Translations under genes and position numbers: made by a program
The notes under the pieces: generated by a model
Told to the model about the DNA's origin: nothing
Seen by the model: the letters and a program-made list of their open reading frames with translations, nothing else
Database searches by the model: none
Shown: piece after piece, positions 1 to 8,280 of the stretch
How positions within the stretch are numbered: position 1 is the first letter of the stretch
How the letters are laid out: each line of letters starts with the position of its first letter
NCBI GenBank assembly: GCA_013334745.1
Contig: JAAXWY010000002.1
Coordinates: forward strand, 99,421-163,420
DNA: 64,000 nucleotides
From: Coriobacteriia bacterium
GTDB taxonomy: Bacteria; Actinomycetota; Coriobacteriia; Anaerosomatales; JAAXUF01
Direction: 5' to 3'

Positions 1-950
1 GACAGTAGGCCTCTCGTTCCAGGCTCGCCGGGGATGTTTTCGAAGATGTAGACGCGGTCGACACCGGTAGCCTGGCCCAACTCGCACAGGGCGTCAGCGA
101 TGTTGGCGCCCGTGAGTTCCTTCTCGGAGAGCATGCAGTCGGTCACCCGCGCGAGACCGGAGAGCAGCGCATCACGCGAGCGTAGGGCCTCCTCCGCCTG
201 CTTGCGCTTACTGATGTCGCGCGCGAACCCCACCGTGCCGAGCAGCTGTCCGGAGCCGTCGATGACCGGCGCCTTGAACGTCTCGAACCAACGACGCTCC
301 CCGCCCTCGGAGATCTCCTCTTCGACGTTCTTGGACTGTCGACTCTCGAGCACCGTCTTGTCGTCTGCGCGGTACGCATCTGCGAGATCTCTGGGCCACA
401 CGTCCAGGTCGGTGCGTCCTTCGACATCCGCAGGCGTTCCGCCCACGGAAGCCTGCGCGAACGCGCTGTTCACCGTGAGAAAGCGGCTCTCGGTGTCTTT
501 GAGCCATACCAGGAACGGGAAGTTGTCGACCAGCGCCCGCAGATAGCCCTCGCGCTCGCCGATCGTGTTCTGGGCCTCGCGCAGCTCAGTCACTTCACGG
601 GCGATGCCGAGAATGCCGATGGGATTGCCGGCCTCATCGAATGCGGGCGTCTTGACCGTCTCCACCAAGGCGCGACGACCATCCGATGCGTACGTGATCC
701 ATTCCTCATTGACCGTTGGCGCGCCGGCGGCGGCAGCGTTGCGGTCATGCTCACGGAAGGAGTCGGCGATCTCGGCGTCGACGAAATCGTAGTCGGTCTT
801 CCCAATGATCTCGGCCTCCGTCACCCCGAAGAAGCGGGCGAAGGACGGATTGCAGCTCAGGTATACACCCTCGTTGTCCTTGAGCCACACTAAATCGGGG
901 ATCGTCTCAAGAATCAGACCGAGCAGTCGATCAGCCTTGTTGGGGCACAT
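1..950 (-). CDS. PAS-domain sensor/signalling protein, 3' part missing
   Basis: Only the N-terminal 316 or so residues lie in the window; the gene runs off the left edge. The ATG at 950 follows a clear AGGAAG ribosome site. Two consecutive PAS domains are visible (about residues 8-125 and 133-252), both with the VWLKD start typical of PAS sensor proteins and both ending in the linker pattern GxARDIS/GIAREVTE. From about residue 283 a GAF-like segment begins (ALCELGQATGVDRVYIFE). There is no signal peptide or membrane segment, so the sensor part looks cytosolic. The output domain (histidine kinase, diguanylate cyclase or other) lies outside the window and cannot be named. No partner gene is adjacent. 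Confidence 0.85.
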   Translation of the reverse strand, partial: MCPNKADRLLGLILETIPDLVWLKDNEGVYLSCNPSFARFFGVTEAEIIGKTDYDFVDAEIADSFREHDRNAAAAGAPTVNEEWITYASDGRRALVETVKTPAFDEAGNPIGILGIAREVTELREAQNTIGEREGYLRALVDNFPFLVWLKDTESRFLTVNSAFAQASVGGTPADVEGRTDLDVWPRDLADAYRADDKTVLESRQSKNVEEEISEGGERRWFETFKAPVIDGSGQLLGTVGFARDISKRKQAEEALRSRDALLSGLARVTDCMLSEKELTGANIADALCELGQATGVDRVYIFENIPGEPGTRGLL

Positions 951-1147
951 AATTCTTCCTCACCCAAGTATGTGCTTCAGTTTCATAAGCCGGCACGTAT
1001 GCCGGGGAGGCGCCCCAACGCCTGCACCATAGTACCGATTCAGCACAGACTATGCTCGGGTTGCCCATCCCGCAAGAACGGCCGTTCCCCCACAGAGAGT
1101 CTCTACCCGAGAACCGCGACCCTGACTCTCGTTACTGGCGTGTCCTA

Positions 1148-2437
1148 TCAGTACACCGAAATCGACTTGGGTGAGGTGTAGAGCGTGACCCCTGGGCCGT
1201 TGAGCCGAACACGCCAGTACGCCTTGCGGGTGAGCGCTGGCGTGCTGATCGAGTAAGTTCCGGTCGAGGTGGTCTTGCCGGACTTGATGTTCGTCCAGGA
1301 CTTCTTCGTGTAGGAGCGCTGGAGGGTGATCGAGGTCGACGCGAACCTTGCCCCGGCGTACCCGCTTGCGATTCCCGTCAGCTTCGCCGTCTTGCGCTTG
1401 CGAACCTTCGTGGGCGCCTTGACGCTCACGGTGCGTGATCCGAGCGACTTGTAGTAGACCTGCGAGCCTGACTGCTCCCAGACGAGCCGATTCCCCGATA
1501 TCGCCGGGTGTCGCTGTTCCACGTCCTCCGTTGTCACGCGAGTAGTCTGCCCGGTCACGAGATCGCGGGCGTAGATGTCGCCATTGCCCGTGCGATAGTC
1601 GGTCCAGACCACGAGCGGCCACGAGACGTCGGCGGATCGCTGATTCGATGCGTAGGGGGCGATGGCGCGTCCCGTATTCGTCGCCATGTTCCAGGCGTAG
1701 ATGTCCTCGGTGCCGTTCCGGTCGTCGGTCCACACAACCCAATCGCCCTCGGCAGCCGGATCGTACTGGTTGCCGGCTGGTTCGGTCGGGTCGATGTTGC
1801 CCCAGCCGCTCGTGCCCAGTTCTAGGGAGAGGATGTCGGCGTTGCCGTTCACGCGACTATCGGACCAGAACGCGTACTTGTTGGTCAACGCGACCGGGGA
1901 CAGCCCGTACTGGGGGTGGATCAGCGTACCGGTGGAAAGCTGCCACTCGTCGTTGGTGGTCGTGTCCACGAGGTAGGCCCAGTTGCCGCTGCTGGTGTAC
2001 GTGACCCACTTACCGTTCACGTCGGGGGCGAAGGCTCCCGTGTTGGGGGCGGCGAAGAACAACCCTGAGTTCAGTGCGATCCCGAAGACGAGCGACATCG
2101 AGACGGGCGTGGCGAACTGGAACTCGTCGAACACGACCCGGTCGCCCTGAATCCGGGGGATTCCCGACTGGTACTGTCCGCTGGTCAAAGGCGCGGTCTG
2201 TCCCGTCGAGAGGTTGCGTGTGTAGATGTAGTACTTGAGGCCGCCCGTAGTGGTCACTTGGTTCCATACGACTTGCGACCCCGAGATATCCGGTGCTCCA
2301 GCCCCATTGGCGAGCAGTGTGCCGGTCGCGTGGGCGGACTGTGGAACGAGTGTGGCGGCCAGTATTGCCATGAGCATCGCTACGACGAGGATACTGGTGT
2401 CCCGCCGAGCGGTTGCGGTGAGCGCTGCGTTGTTCAT
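1148..2437 (-). CDS. secreted TolB-like beta-propeller protein
   Basis: A 429-residue exported protein of unknown function. The ATG at 2437 has GAGGGG seven bases upstream. Residues 1-38 form a signal peptide (hydrophobic core ILVVAMLMAILAATLV, then AHA). The body is built from propeller-like repeats in which a WxxVVWxD-type strand alternates with a DIYxxxLxTGxTxxxT strand, for example VVWTDYRTGNGDIYARD; this is the pattern of TolB/WD40-like propellers that bind peptides or polysaccharides. The last 90 or so residues form a basic, Ser/Thr-rich beta domain starting near VKAPTKVRKRKTAK, similar in style to C-terminal domains of actinobacterial secreted proteins. No sorting motif is seen. It stands alone, with no operon partner. 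Confidence 0.8.
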   Translation of the reverse strand: MNNAALTATARRDTSILVVAMLMAILAATLVPQSAHATGTLLANGAGAPDISGSQVVWNQVTTTGGLKYYIYTRNLSTGQTAPLTSGQYQSGIPRIQGDRVVFDEFQFATPVSMSLVFGIALNSGLFFAAPNTGAFAPDVNGKWVTYTSSGNWAYLVDTTTNDEWQLSTGTLIHPQYGLSPVALTNKYAFWSDSRVNGNADILSLELGTSGWGNIDPTEPAGNQYDPAAEGDWVVWTDDRNGTEDIYAWNMATNTGRAIAPYASNQRSADVSWPLVVWTDYRTGNGDIYARDLVTGQTTRVTTEDVEQRHPAISGNRLVWEQSGSQVYYKSLGSRTVSVKAPTKVRKRKTAKLTGIASGYAGARFASTSITLQRSYTKKSWTNIKSGKTTSTGTYSISTPALTRKAYWRVRLNGPGVTLYTSPKSISVY

Positions 2438-2665
2438 GGTCGATCCCCTCGTTTCGCAAGACGTACCTCGGTGAATCGGGATGGCTGGCCAGCGCCGCCG
2501 GTCCGGATGTCAACCAAATGCTACTTATACCGTAGCAATTACGATGCCCGGTTGTCCGCTGGGGTGCGCAGTGAGCTCTCGAGATCGCGGTGTTTTGGGG
2601 TTCTGGCTTCATGTAGGCCCGCTTTGCCACCAGCGCGGCACGCACGGTCTCCGGCCCAACATGAA

Positions 2666-2688
2666 GACAGACGGCCCGCTGGGCCGTC
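2666..2688 (-). terminator. hairpin terminator downstream of tRNA-Ile
   Basis: A perfect 10-bp inverted repeat (CAGACGGCCC, loop of 3, GGGCCGTCTG) begins 16 bases beyond the tRNA 3' end in the direction of transcription. On the minus strand it is followed by TCTTCAT, a modest U-rich tail. It probably ends the tRNA transcript. Confidence 0.7.
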
Positions 2689-2703
2689 TGAATGATGCGT
2701 TCA

Positions 2704-2780
2704 TGGTGGGCCCGGGAGGACTCGAACCTCCGACCTCACGGTTATCAGCCGTGCGCTCTAACCAGCTGAGCTACGGGCCC
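2704..2780 (-). tRNA. tRNA-Ile (anticodon GAT)
   Basis: Read on the minus strand, the 77-nt cloverleaf starts GGGCCCG and ends CGGGCCC, with discriminator A and an encoded CCA. The D arm is AGCTCAGCTGGTTAGAGC, the anticodon loop CTGATAA carries GAT, and the T arm is GGAGGTTCGAGTCCTCC. The acceptor stem pairs over all seven bases. It is a single tRNA, not part of an rRNA operon in this window. Confidence 0.97.
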
Positions 2781-2842
2781 GTTTCCGAGCGAAATGCTCG
2801 CATACCTTATACCAGCCCTCTTCGGACGGTCAAGGAAGCGTC

Positions 2843-3241
2843 TCAGACGGCGTCGCCAAGCGCTGTGACCAGCACCTTTCTGGTCCGCGGCCCGTCGAAC
2901 TCGCCGAGGTAGATGCCCTGCCATGTCCCGAGCGCCATGCGCCCACCCGTAAGCGGCACCATCACGCTCGATCCGAGCAACGACGCCTTGATGTGCCCGT
3001 CGCTGTTTCCTTCGCGGTGCAGATACCCCGCGCCTCGCGGAGCGATTCGCTCGAGCCCCGCGAGCAGGTCGGTCACGACATCGGGGTCCGCGTTCTCGTT
3101 GATGGTCAGTCCCGCGGTGGTGTGTGGGCAATAGACCACCACGACGCCCGTCGAGATACCACACGCAGCAACGGCGTCTGCGACCTGCGCCGTGATGTCG
3201 ACGAGTTGTTCTCGGCGTCCGGTTTGGACCTCGAACTGCAT
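2843..3241 (-). CDS. YjbQ family (UPF0047) protein
   Basis: A 132-residue protein of the YjbQ/UPF0047 family, single-domain proteins linked to a secondary thiamine-phosphate synthase activity in enterobacteria; the physiological role is uncertain. Family hallmarks are visible: VVVYCPHTTAGLTINENAD, the HREGNSDGHIKASLLG segment with conserved His and Asp, and the closing GTWQGIYLGEFDGPR. The start at 3241 (MQFEV) was chosen because GGAGG lies five bases upstream; the longer in-frame ATG at 3253 has no ribosome site. It is divergent from the DUF151 gene, with about 94 bases between the starts that must hold both promoters. Confidence 0.88.
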   Translation of the reverse strand: MQFEVQTGRREQLVDITAQVADAVAACGISTGVVVVYCPHTTAGLTINENADPDVVTDLLAGLERIAPRGAGYLHREGNSDGHIKASLLGSSVMVPLTGGRMALGTWQGIYLGEFDGPRTRKVLVTALGDAV

Positions 3242-3335
3242 CTCGGCCTCCATGGTCGTCGGTCCGCTGGCGTATGATTGGAGCAGGCGGATTCCCGCCC
3301 TCAGCCATTCTCTCACTCTCGCGGAGGCTCGTTCG

Positions 3336-3833
3336 ATGATTCAGGTTCGTATCGCTAGCCTTGCGCTCGACGCTCGGTCCAACCAGCCGGTCGTCATCCT
3401 GAAGCGCGTCGATGAGGGCCCGGGCGAGGGACTCGTGCTCCCCATCTGGATCGGGCACCCCGAGGCGACGGCGATTCTACTCGCACTCGAAGGCGCCGAG
3501 CCCCCGCGTCCCATGACCCACGACCTCATGCGCAACATGCTGGAGTCGCTCGACACCTACGTGGAGCGCATCGAGATCACGCGGGTCGAAGAGAGCACCT
3601 TCTTCGCGTCGATCATGCTGCGCGGCGAGGAGCGCACCCGCGTCGTCGACGCGCGGCCGTCCGACTCGATCGCGCTCGCAATCCGCATGCAGGCGCCGAT
3701 TTACGTCGCCGACGAGGTCTTCGCGAAGGCGGGGGTTCCCGATGAGTCGCACCCAGACATCGACGAGGAGGCCGAACTCGCTGCGTTTCGTGAGTTCCTG
3801 GACTCGGTCGACCCCGAGGACTTCCAGAGCTAG
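3336..3833 (+). CDS. bifunctional nuclease family protein (DUF151)
   Basis: A 165-residue cytosolic protein of the DUF151/bifunctional nuclease family, found across Actinomycetota, Thermotoga and plants; nuclease activity has been reported for some members. Key family segments are GLVLPIWIGHPEATAILLAL, MTHDLMRNMLESL and the VDARPSDSIALAIR motif that defines the fold. The ATG at 3336 has GGAGG about nine bases upstream; the reading frame is open further upstream, but that part overlaps the divergent yjbQ and looks non-coding. The C-terminus is acidic. The cellular substrate is unknown. Confidence 0.88.
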   Translation: MIQVRIASLALDARSNQPVVILKRVDEGPGEGLVLPIWIGHPEATAILLALEGAEPPRPMTHDLMRNMLESLDTYVERIEITRVEESTFFASIMLRGEERTRVVDARPSDSIALAIRMQAPIYVADEVFAKAGVPDESHPDIDEEAELAAFREFLDSVDPEDFQS

Positions 3834-3887
3834 TCGCGACATCCGGTCAGCGGGCCGCTCGAAGTCGCGGCCCCGCGTTCCAGCACG

Positions 3888-5093
3888 CTATTCGTAGCGC
3901 AGTGCCTCGATCGGGTCGAGACGAGACGCCCTAAACGCCGGGTACACCCCGAAGAACACGCCCACCGCCGCCGAGAACACGAACGCCAGCACGACCGCCC
4001 ACGGCGTGACAACCGCAGGCACGATCGGCTTGAGCAGAAGCGCACCACCAGCGCCCACGAGAATGCCGGTTGCGCCGCCCAGCACGGAAAGCACGATCGC
4101 CTCGATCACGAACTGGCTCAAGATGTCGTACGTGCGTGCGCCGACGGCCTTGCGGATGCCGATCTCTCGGGTACGCTCCGACACGCTCACCAGCATGATG
4201 TTCATAATCCCGATGCCGCCCACCAAGAGCGAGATACTGGCCAGCCCCGCGAGCATCGCCGTCAGCGTTCCCAGCAGTGTCGAGAGCAGCCCGAGCGTCT
4301 GCTGCTGCGTGAACACGGTGAACTGGTCCTTGAACTTGGGTTTGAGAATCTGCTGCATGCGCACCTTGAGCAGTTCGACGTCGTCAGCGTTGATCGCCTT
4401 GACGATGATCGAGCTGATGTCCTTGCTGCTCAACAACTGCTGCGCGGTGGTCACCGGCATGTAGACGGTGTTGTCCTGGTCGCCCGAGAACGACCCGCCC
4501 ATCGCCTCGAAGTGGCCGATGACCGTGAACGGCTGCCCATCGACGGATACCGTGCGCCCTACGGGGTCTTGCCCCGGGAACAGCTGGTCTCGCACGGTGG
4601 CCCCGATCAGGATGACGCGCCTGGCCGACACCACCTCGGCCCGGTTGTAGAAGCGCCCTCCCGAGAGCGTAGCGGTAAACACCTCCATGGCGAACTCGTT
4701 GCCCGCCGATATGGACGTCCGCCAGTCCTTGTTGCCAACCTTGAGCGCGGTCGCGCCCTGGATGACCGGCACGACGATGCCGTCCGCACCGAGGCGCACC
4801 TGCAGTGACTGCGCGTCGTCGAGCGTGAACTGCTTGCGAATCGACATGCCCGGTCCTCCGGGTCCGCCTCCCCCGCCGCCACTCTCGCTGTAGTCGCCCG
4901 GGAACACGAACAGCAGGTTTGATCCGAGCCCCTCGATCGAGCCGGTCACCTGCTCTTGAACGCCGGTGCCTATGGACACCAGCAGAATGACCGCTGCCAC
5001 GCCGATGATGACGCCGAGCATGGTGAGCGCACTTCGCACCTTGTTCGCGGCAAGCGCCCGTATGGCGATGCGGAACGACTCGACGAGGTTCAC
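3888..5093 (-). CDS. MacB-type ABC transporter permease (FtsX family)
   Basis: A 401-residue permease with the MacB layout: one N-terminal membrane helix (NKVRSALTMLGVIIGVAAVI), a large extracytoplasmic MacB core domain of about 220 residues, then three C-terminal helices. The conserved SERTREIGIRKAVGA coupling segment follows helix 2, and YPAFRASRLDPIEALRYE closes the protein as in most MacB/LolC proteins. A Gly-rich loop (about residues 70-85) in the outer domain is a local oddity. The GTG start overlaps the ATPase stop codon by four bases (GTGA), so the two are translationally coupled. With the adaptor and ATPase it forms an efflux or macromolecule-export complex; the substrate cannot be read from the sequence. 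Confidence 0.9.
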   Translation of the reverse strand: MNLVESFRIAIRALAANKVRSALTMLGVIIGVAAVILLVSIGTGVQEQVTGSIEGLGSNLLFVFPGDYSESGGGGGGPGGPGMSIRKQFTLDDAQSLQVRLGADGIVVPVIQGATALKVGNKDWRTSISAGNEFAMEVFTATLSGGRFYNRAEVVSARRVILIGATVRDQLFPGQDPVGRTVSVDGQPFTVIGHFEAMGGSFSGDQDNTVYMPVTTAQQLLSSKDISSIIVKAINADDVELLKVRMQQILKPKFKDQFTVFTQQQTLGLLSTLLGTLTAMLAGLASISLLVGGIGIMNIMLVSVSERTREIGIRKAVGARTYDILSQFVIEAIVLSVLGGATGILVGAGGALLLKPIVPAVVTPWAVVLAFVFSAAVGVFFGVYPAFRASRLDPIEALRYE

Positions 5094-5962
5094 TGATGCA
5101 CCCCCGTGTTCACGGAGAGTCCTCCGAGATCGCCCTCGGTGAGTGCATCGGCATCTAGGGTCGCAACCTCACTGCTTGCGATGATTCGCTGCTCAACGCA
5201 CTCGTTGAGCACGACGCGCCCGTCTCGGATGTGTACGACGCGCTGCGCATGCCTGGCGACTCGGGCGTCGTGCGTGACGAGCACGACGGTGATGCCTTGA
5301 TCGTTGAGGTCCTGAAGGATCGACATGACCTCGACGCCGCTACGCGAGTCCAAGTTGCCGGTCGGTTCGTCGGCGAGCACGATACTCGGCTCGGTGACCA
5401 ATGCGCGGGCGATCGCCACGCGCTGCTGCTGGCCACCGGAGAGCTGGTTGGGCATGTGGCCGAGCCGGTTGCCGAGACCCACGCGCTCCAGCGCCTCCTT
5501 CGCTCGCCGTGCCCGCTCCCCCGCCGAGACTCCGGCGTAGATCAGCGGCAGCTCGACATTGGCCTGCGCCGTGGTGCGCGCGAGCAGGTTGAACGACTGG
5601 AAGACGAAGCCGATCCGCTTGTTGCGAACCGAGGCCAGCTGGTTGGGCTCCATCCCCGAGACGTCCTCGCCATCAACGGACACGGTGCCCGTCGTGGGGT
5701 GATCGAGCAGCCCCACGATGTGCATGAGCGTGGACTTGCCCGAGCCCGACGGACCCATGATCGCGAGCATCTCACCGCGACAAACCTCGAGATCGACCGC
5801 GCGCAAGGCGTTGACCTCGACCTCGTCGAGGACATAGCACTTCGAGACGCCCTGGGCGCTGAGTACGGCATCGATCGCGCATGCCGGACCATGCACCGCA
5901 TCGCGTGCGCCGTGTGCGCCCGCTTCAGGCCGTTCGACATACCCGGGGTCGGGCTCGGTCAC
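5090..5962 (-). CDS. MacB/LolD-type ABC transporter ATP-binding protein
   Basis: A 290-residue ATPase that powers the adjacent MacB-type permease. It has Walker A (GPSGSGKST), the Q-loop (FVFQSFNLL), the [15 protein letters not shown] signature, Walker B ([12 protein letters not shown]) and the switch His (LVTHD). The family core starts near [11 protein letters not shown], so about 33 N-terminal residues precede it; these are atypical, and the GTG at 5962 has no strong ribosome site, so the true start may lie further in. The C-terminus has about 30 residues beyond the usual end. It is the middle gene of an adaptor-ATPase-permease operon. Confidence 0.92.
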   Translation of the reverse strand: MTEPDPGYVERPEAGAHGARDAVHGPACAIDAVLSAQGVSKCYVLDEVEVNALRAVDLEVCRGEMLAIMGPSGSGKSTLMHIVGLLDHPTTGTVSVDGEDVSGMEPNQLASVRNKRIGFVFQSFNLLARTTAQANVELPLIYAGVSAGERARRAKEALERVGLGNRLGHMPNQLSGGQQQRVAIARALVTEPSIVLADEPTGNLDSRSGVEVMSILQDLNDQGITVVLVTHDARVARHAQRVVHIRDGRVVLNECVEQRIIASSEVATLDADALTEGDLGGLSVNTGVHQ

Positions 5963-5971
5963 CGCCGGCTG

Positions 5972-7438
5972 CTAGTTCTTCACGGTGACGGCCATGCCGT
6001 CGGTGTAGGTGGTCGGGCTCGCGAGTGCGACCACGTCGTCTTTCTTCAGGCCATCGAGTATCTCGACGTCGGTATCGGTCTGCGCTCCGATAGTGATAGT
6101 GGTCTTGGCGAGCTTGCCATCGACGACCTTGTACACGAAGTTGGTGCCGTTCTCATTGAACAGCGCCTCGAGCGGAATCGTCAGCGCACTCGGAATCGAG
6201 GACACCTTGATGGTGGTGTCGCCCTTCATTCCGATCAGGATGGTCTTGCCGGTGTCCTGCATCACGAGCTCAACCGGGAAGATCGTGCCCCCCGTAGCCG
6301 TGGGCTGCGCCGCCGAGCTGATGTGAGTGACCTTTGTCTTGAACGACTGTCCGGGGAACGAGTCGAGGGTGATTTCGGACTCCATGCCCACGCGAACGCG
6401 ATCGATGTCCGCCTCGTCGACTTCGGCGACGAAGGTCGATCCGCCCAGGTCGACCACGGAGAACGGTGCCGACTGCGGTGCAACGGCGGCCTTCTCGGCG
6501 GCCTTCGGCGTCTCGCCGTCAGAGCCCGGCGTACCTACCGCGTTGAAGAACACGGTTCCGTCGATCGGCGCAACCAGCGTGGCGTCGCCCAGGTTGTTCT
6601 CGGCGAGTTCAAGCGCCTTCTTCGCCTGCGTAACAGCCGCGGCAGCCGCGGACTTCTGGCTTGCGGGATCGGCCGCCTGCGCCTTCTTGAGAGAGGACTG
6701 CGCGGCCTTGTATGCGGCGTACGCCGAAGCGACACCGGCATTCGCCGATGAGTGCGCCGAGCCGAGGTCGGTCGCCACGAGTCCGTCGTAGGTGGCCTTC
6801 GCGCTCAGGTATCCGGCGTACGCCGACTTCTTGGCCGTCAGCGCGGCGGTGGTCGTCGGCGATGTCGAACCGTATGCGATGAGGGCCGCATCGTAGGCGT
6901 CGGTCGCGTTGTCGTACGCGGAGTCGGCGGCGTCCTTGGCAGCCTCGGCTGCATCGAGCTGCCCCTGAGTCGGGGCCTTGGATGACACGTCACCCGCGGC
7001 ATCCTTCGCGGCCAGCCACGCCTTCTTCGTCGCAGTGACATTAGCCTTGGCAGCGGTCACGTCTCCCGACGAGACGGCCTGTGCGTCAACGTTGTCGTAG
7101 GCGGACTGCGCCTGTGCAAGACCCGCCTTCGCCTGCTTGACCGCGTACTCGAGCGGACCGGTATCCATCTTTGCGATGCGGTCGCCCGCCGTGACGGTCT
7201 CGCCGTCACTCACATATACGAACGCAAGGGTTCCTGCGGTAGGCGGATAGACGTCGGCGCGCACGCCGGCCTGCACCTTGCCCGATGCGGAAACGGTGAC
7301 CCCAAGGTCGGCCTGTGACACCGTGGCCGACTTGATCTGAGTGCCCCCACCCCCCGCCTTCAGAGCGAACGAGGCGGCAACTCCCCCCACGACCAGCAGG
7401 GCAACCACGGCGATGATGAGCTTCGTTCTCTTTGACAC
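5972..7438 (-). CDS. MacA/HlyD-type membrane fusion (adaptor) protein
   Basis: A 488-residue periplasmic-adaptor-like subunit. The GTG at 7438 (VSKRTK) has GAGGAGG six bases upstream. One N-terminal helix (LIIAVVALLVVGGVAASFAL) anchors it. A lipoyl-like half motif (ADVYPPTAGTLAFVYVSDGE) leads into a long Ala/Lys-rich coiled coil (about residues 95-300), then the second lipoyl half (ATLVAPIDGTVFF), a beta-barrel domain (VAEVDEADIDRVRVGM) and a membrane-proximal domain. The coiled coil is longer than in most MacA proteins. In a bacterium without an outer membrane such adaptors pair with MacB-type permeases, as the next two genes indicate. It is the first gene of the operon; the ATPase starts nine bases after its stop. 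Confidence 0.9.
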   Translation of the reverse strand: MSKRTKLIIAVVALLVVGGVAASFALKAGGGGTQIKSATVSQADLGVTVSASGKVQAGVRADVYPPTAGTLAFVYVSDGETVTAGDRIAKMDTGPLEYAVKQAKAGLAQAQSAYDNVDAQAVSSGDVTAAKANVTATKKAWLAAKDAAGDVSSKAPTQGQLDAAEAAKDAADSAYDNATDAYDAALIAYGSTSPTTTAALTAKKSAYAGYLSAKATYDGLVATDLGSAHSSANAGVASAYAAYKAAQSSLKKAQAADPASQKSAAAAAVTQAKKALELAENNLGDATLVAPIDGTVFFNAVGTPGSDGETPKAAEKAAVAPQSAPFSVVDLGGSTFVAEVDEADIDRVRVGMESEITLDSFPGQSFKTKVTHISSAAQPTATGGTIFPVELVMQDTGKTILIGMKGDTTIKVSSIPSALTIPLEALFNENGTNFVYKVVDGKLAKTTITIGAQTDTDVEILDGLKKDDVVALASPTTYTDGMAVTVKN

Positions 7439-7564
7439 GCCATCCTCCTCGAGACCCGCTCCGTTCGCCTCGCGCCACCCCACTACCGGCGCTCATCGGC
7501 GTTCCCGCCATTGTTCCACATCGCGGCTCCGAGTACTCACCCTGAGCCGTGAATCTTCACACTG

Positions 7565-8269
7565 TTACACTGCCCCCTCGCGCGCCTGTCGTGCAGCCGC
7601 GAGCGCATCCGCCAGGTCACCGAGACACCCGAGTGCTAGTGTCGGCCCCGGCTCGAGCACGCGTTCAGCGAACGGGCCCCACAGCGCGGCCACTCCAACC
7701 GCACCAGCCGCACGGGCGGCATTCATGTCGTGAGGGCTATCGCCCACATACGCGCAGCGAGAGATGTCGACCCCGAGCCTGCGTGCGGCCTCGAACAGTG
7801 GCTCGGGCTCGGGCTTGTGGATCGTCGTGTCCTCGTATGCAACGACCTCATCGAAGTAGCCTTCGAGGTCGAACGCCGCCATCCCCCGCTGCGCGACCGG
7901 CCCGCTCTTGGACGTGACCACCGCCAAGCGGTAGCCGGCCTCCTTGAGCTGGGCAAGCGCCTCTGCTGTACCGGGGTATCCGCACACGAGTTCGTCGTGC
8001 ACGACCGCGTTGTGGGCCCTGTACGAAGCGAGCAGTTCCTCTGCCCGCTCCGGTGCGAACTCACGCATCTGTACGATCAGCGGAACGCCGACGTTGTGCA
8101 TCAGCACCTCATCCGGCAGCGCCTCGCCGAGAACCGTGGTCGTGGCGTGCCTCATCGACGCGAGGATGAGATCCATCGTGTCGATGAGCGTACCGTCAAG
8201 ATCGAACAGCACGACCTCTACTTCTGCGAGTCTACGCTCCGACCCGCCCGACCCATTTGCCTCAGGCAT
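7565..8269 (-). CDS. HAD-superfamily phosphatase (PpaX/Gph-like)
   Basis: A 234-residue HAD hydrolase. Motif I is VLFDLDGTLIDT, motif II VVTSKSG, motif III the Lys of IHKPEPEP, and motif IV YVGDSPHDM. The helical cap between motifs I and II places it with pyrophosphatase PpaX and phosphoglycolate phosphatase Gph; the sequence does not decide between them. It starts 11 bases after the gyrA stop, so it is probably read from the gyrase transcript. GAGGAG inside the gyrA end lies about 14 bases before the ATG, longer than ideal. The first 16 residues are not part of the fold. Confidence 0.88.
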   Translation of the reverse strand: MPEANGSGGSERRLAEVEVVLFDLDGTLIDTMDLILASMRHATTTVLGEALPDEVLMHNVGVPLIVQMREFAPERAEELLASYRAHNAVVHDELVCGYPGTAEALAQLKEAGYRLAVVTSKSGPVAQRGMAAFDLEGYFDEVVAYEDTTIHKPEPEPLFEAARRLGVDISRCAYVGDSPHDMNAARAAGAVGVAALWGPFAERVLEPGPTLALGCLGDLADALAAARQAREGAV

Positions 8270-8280
8270 GCGGCGTTTCG

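Noticed and set aside
2519-2535. Small palindrome GCTAC-TTATACC-GTAGC
   Set aside because: Only five base pairs with a seven-base centre; likely chance, and not positioned relative to a clear promoter.
5231-6751. 506-codon open frame on the plus strand
   Set aside because: It is antisense to the ABC ATPase and adaptor genes, both of which have full motifs.
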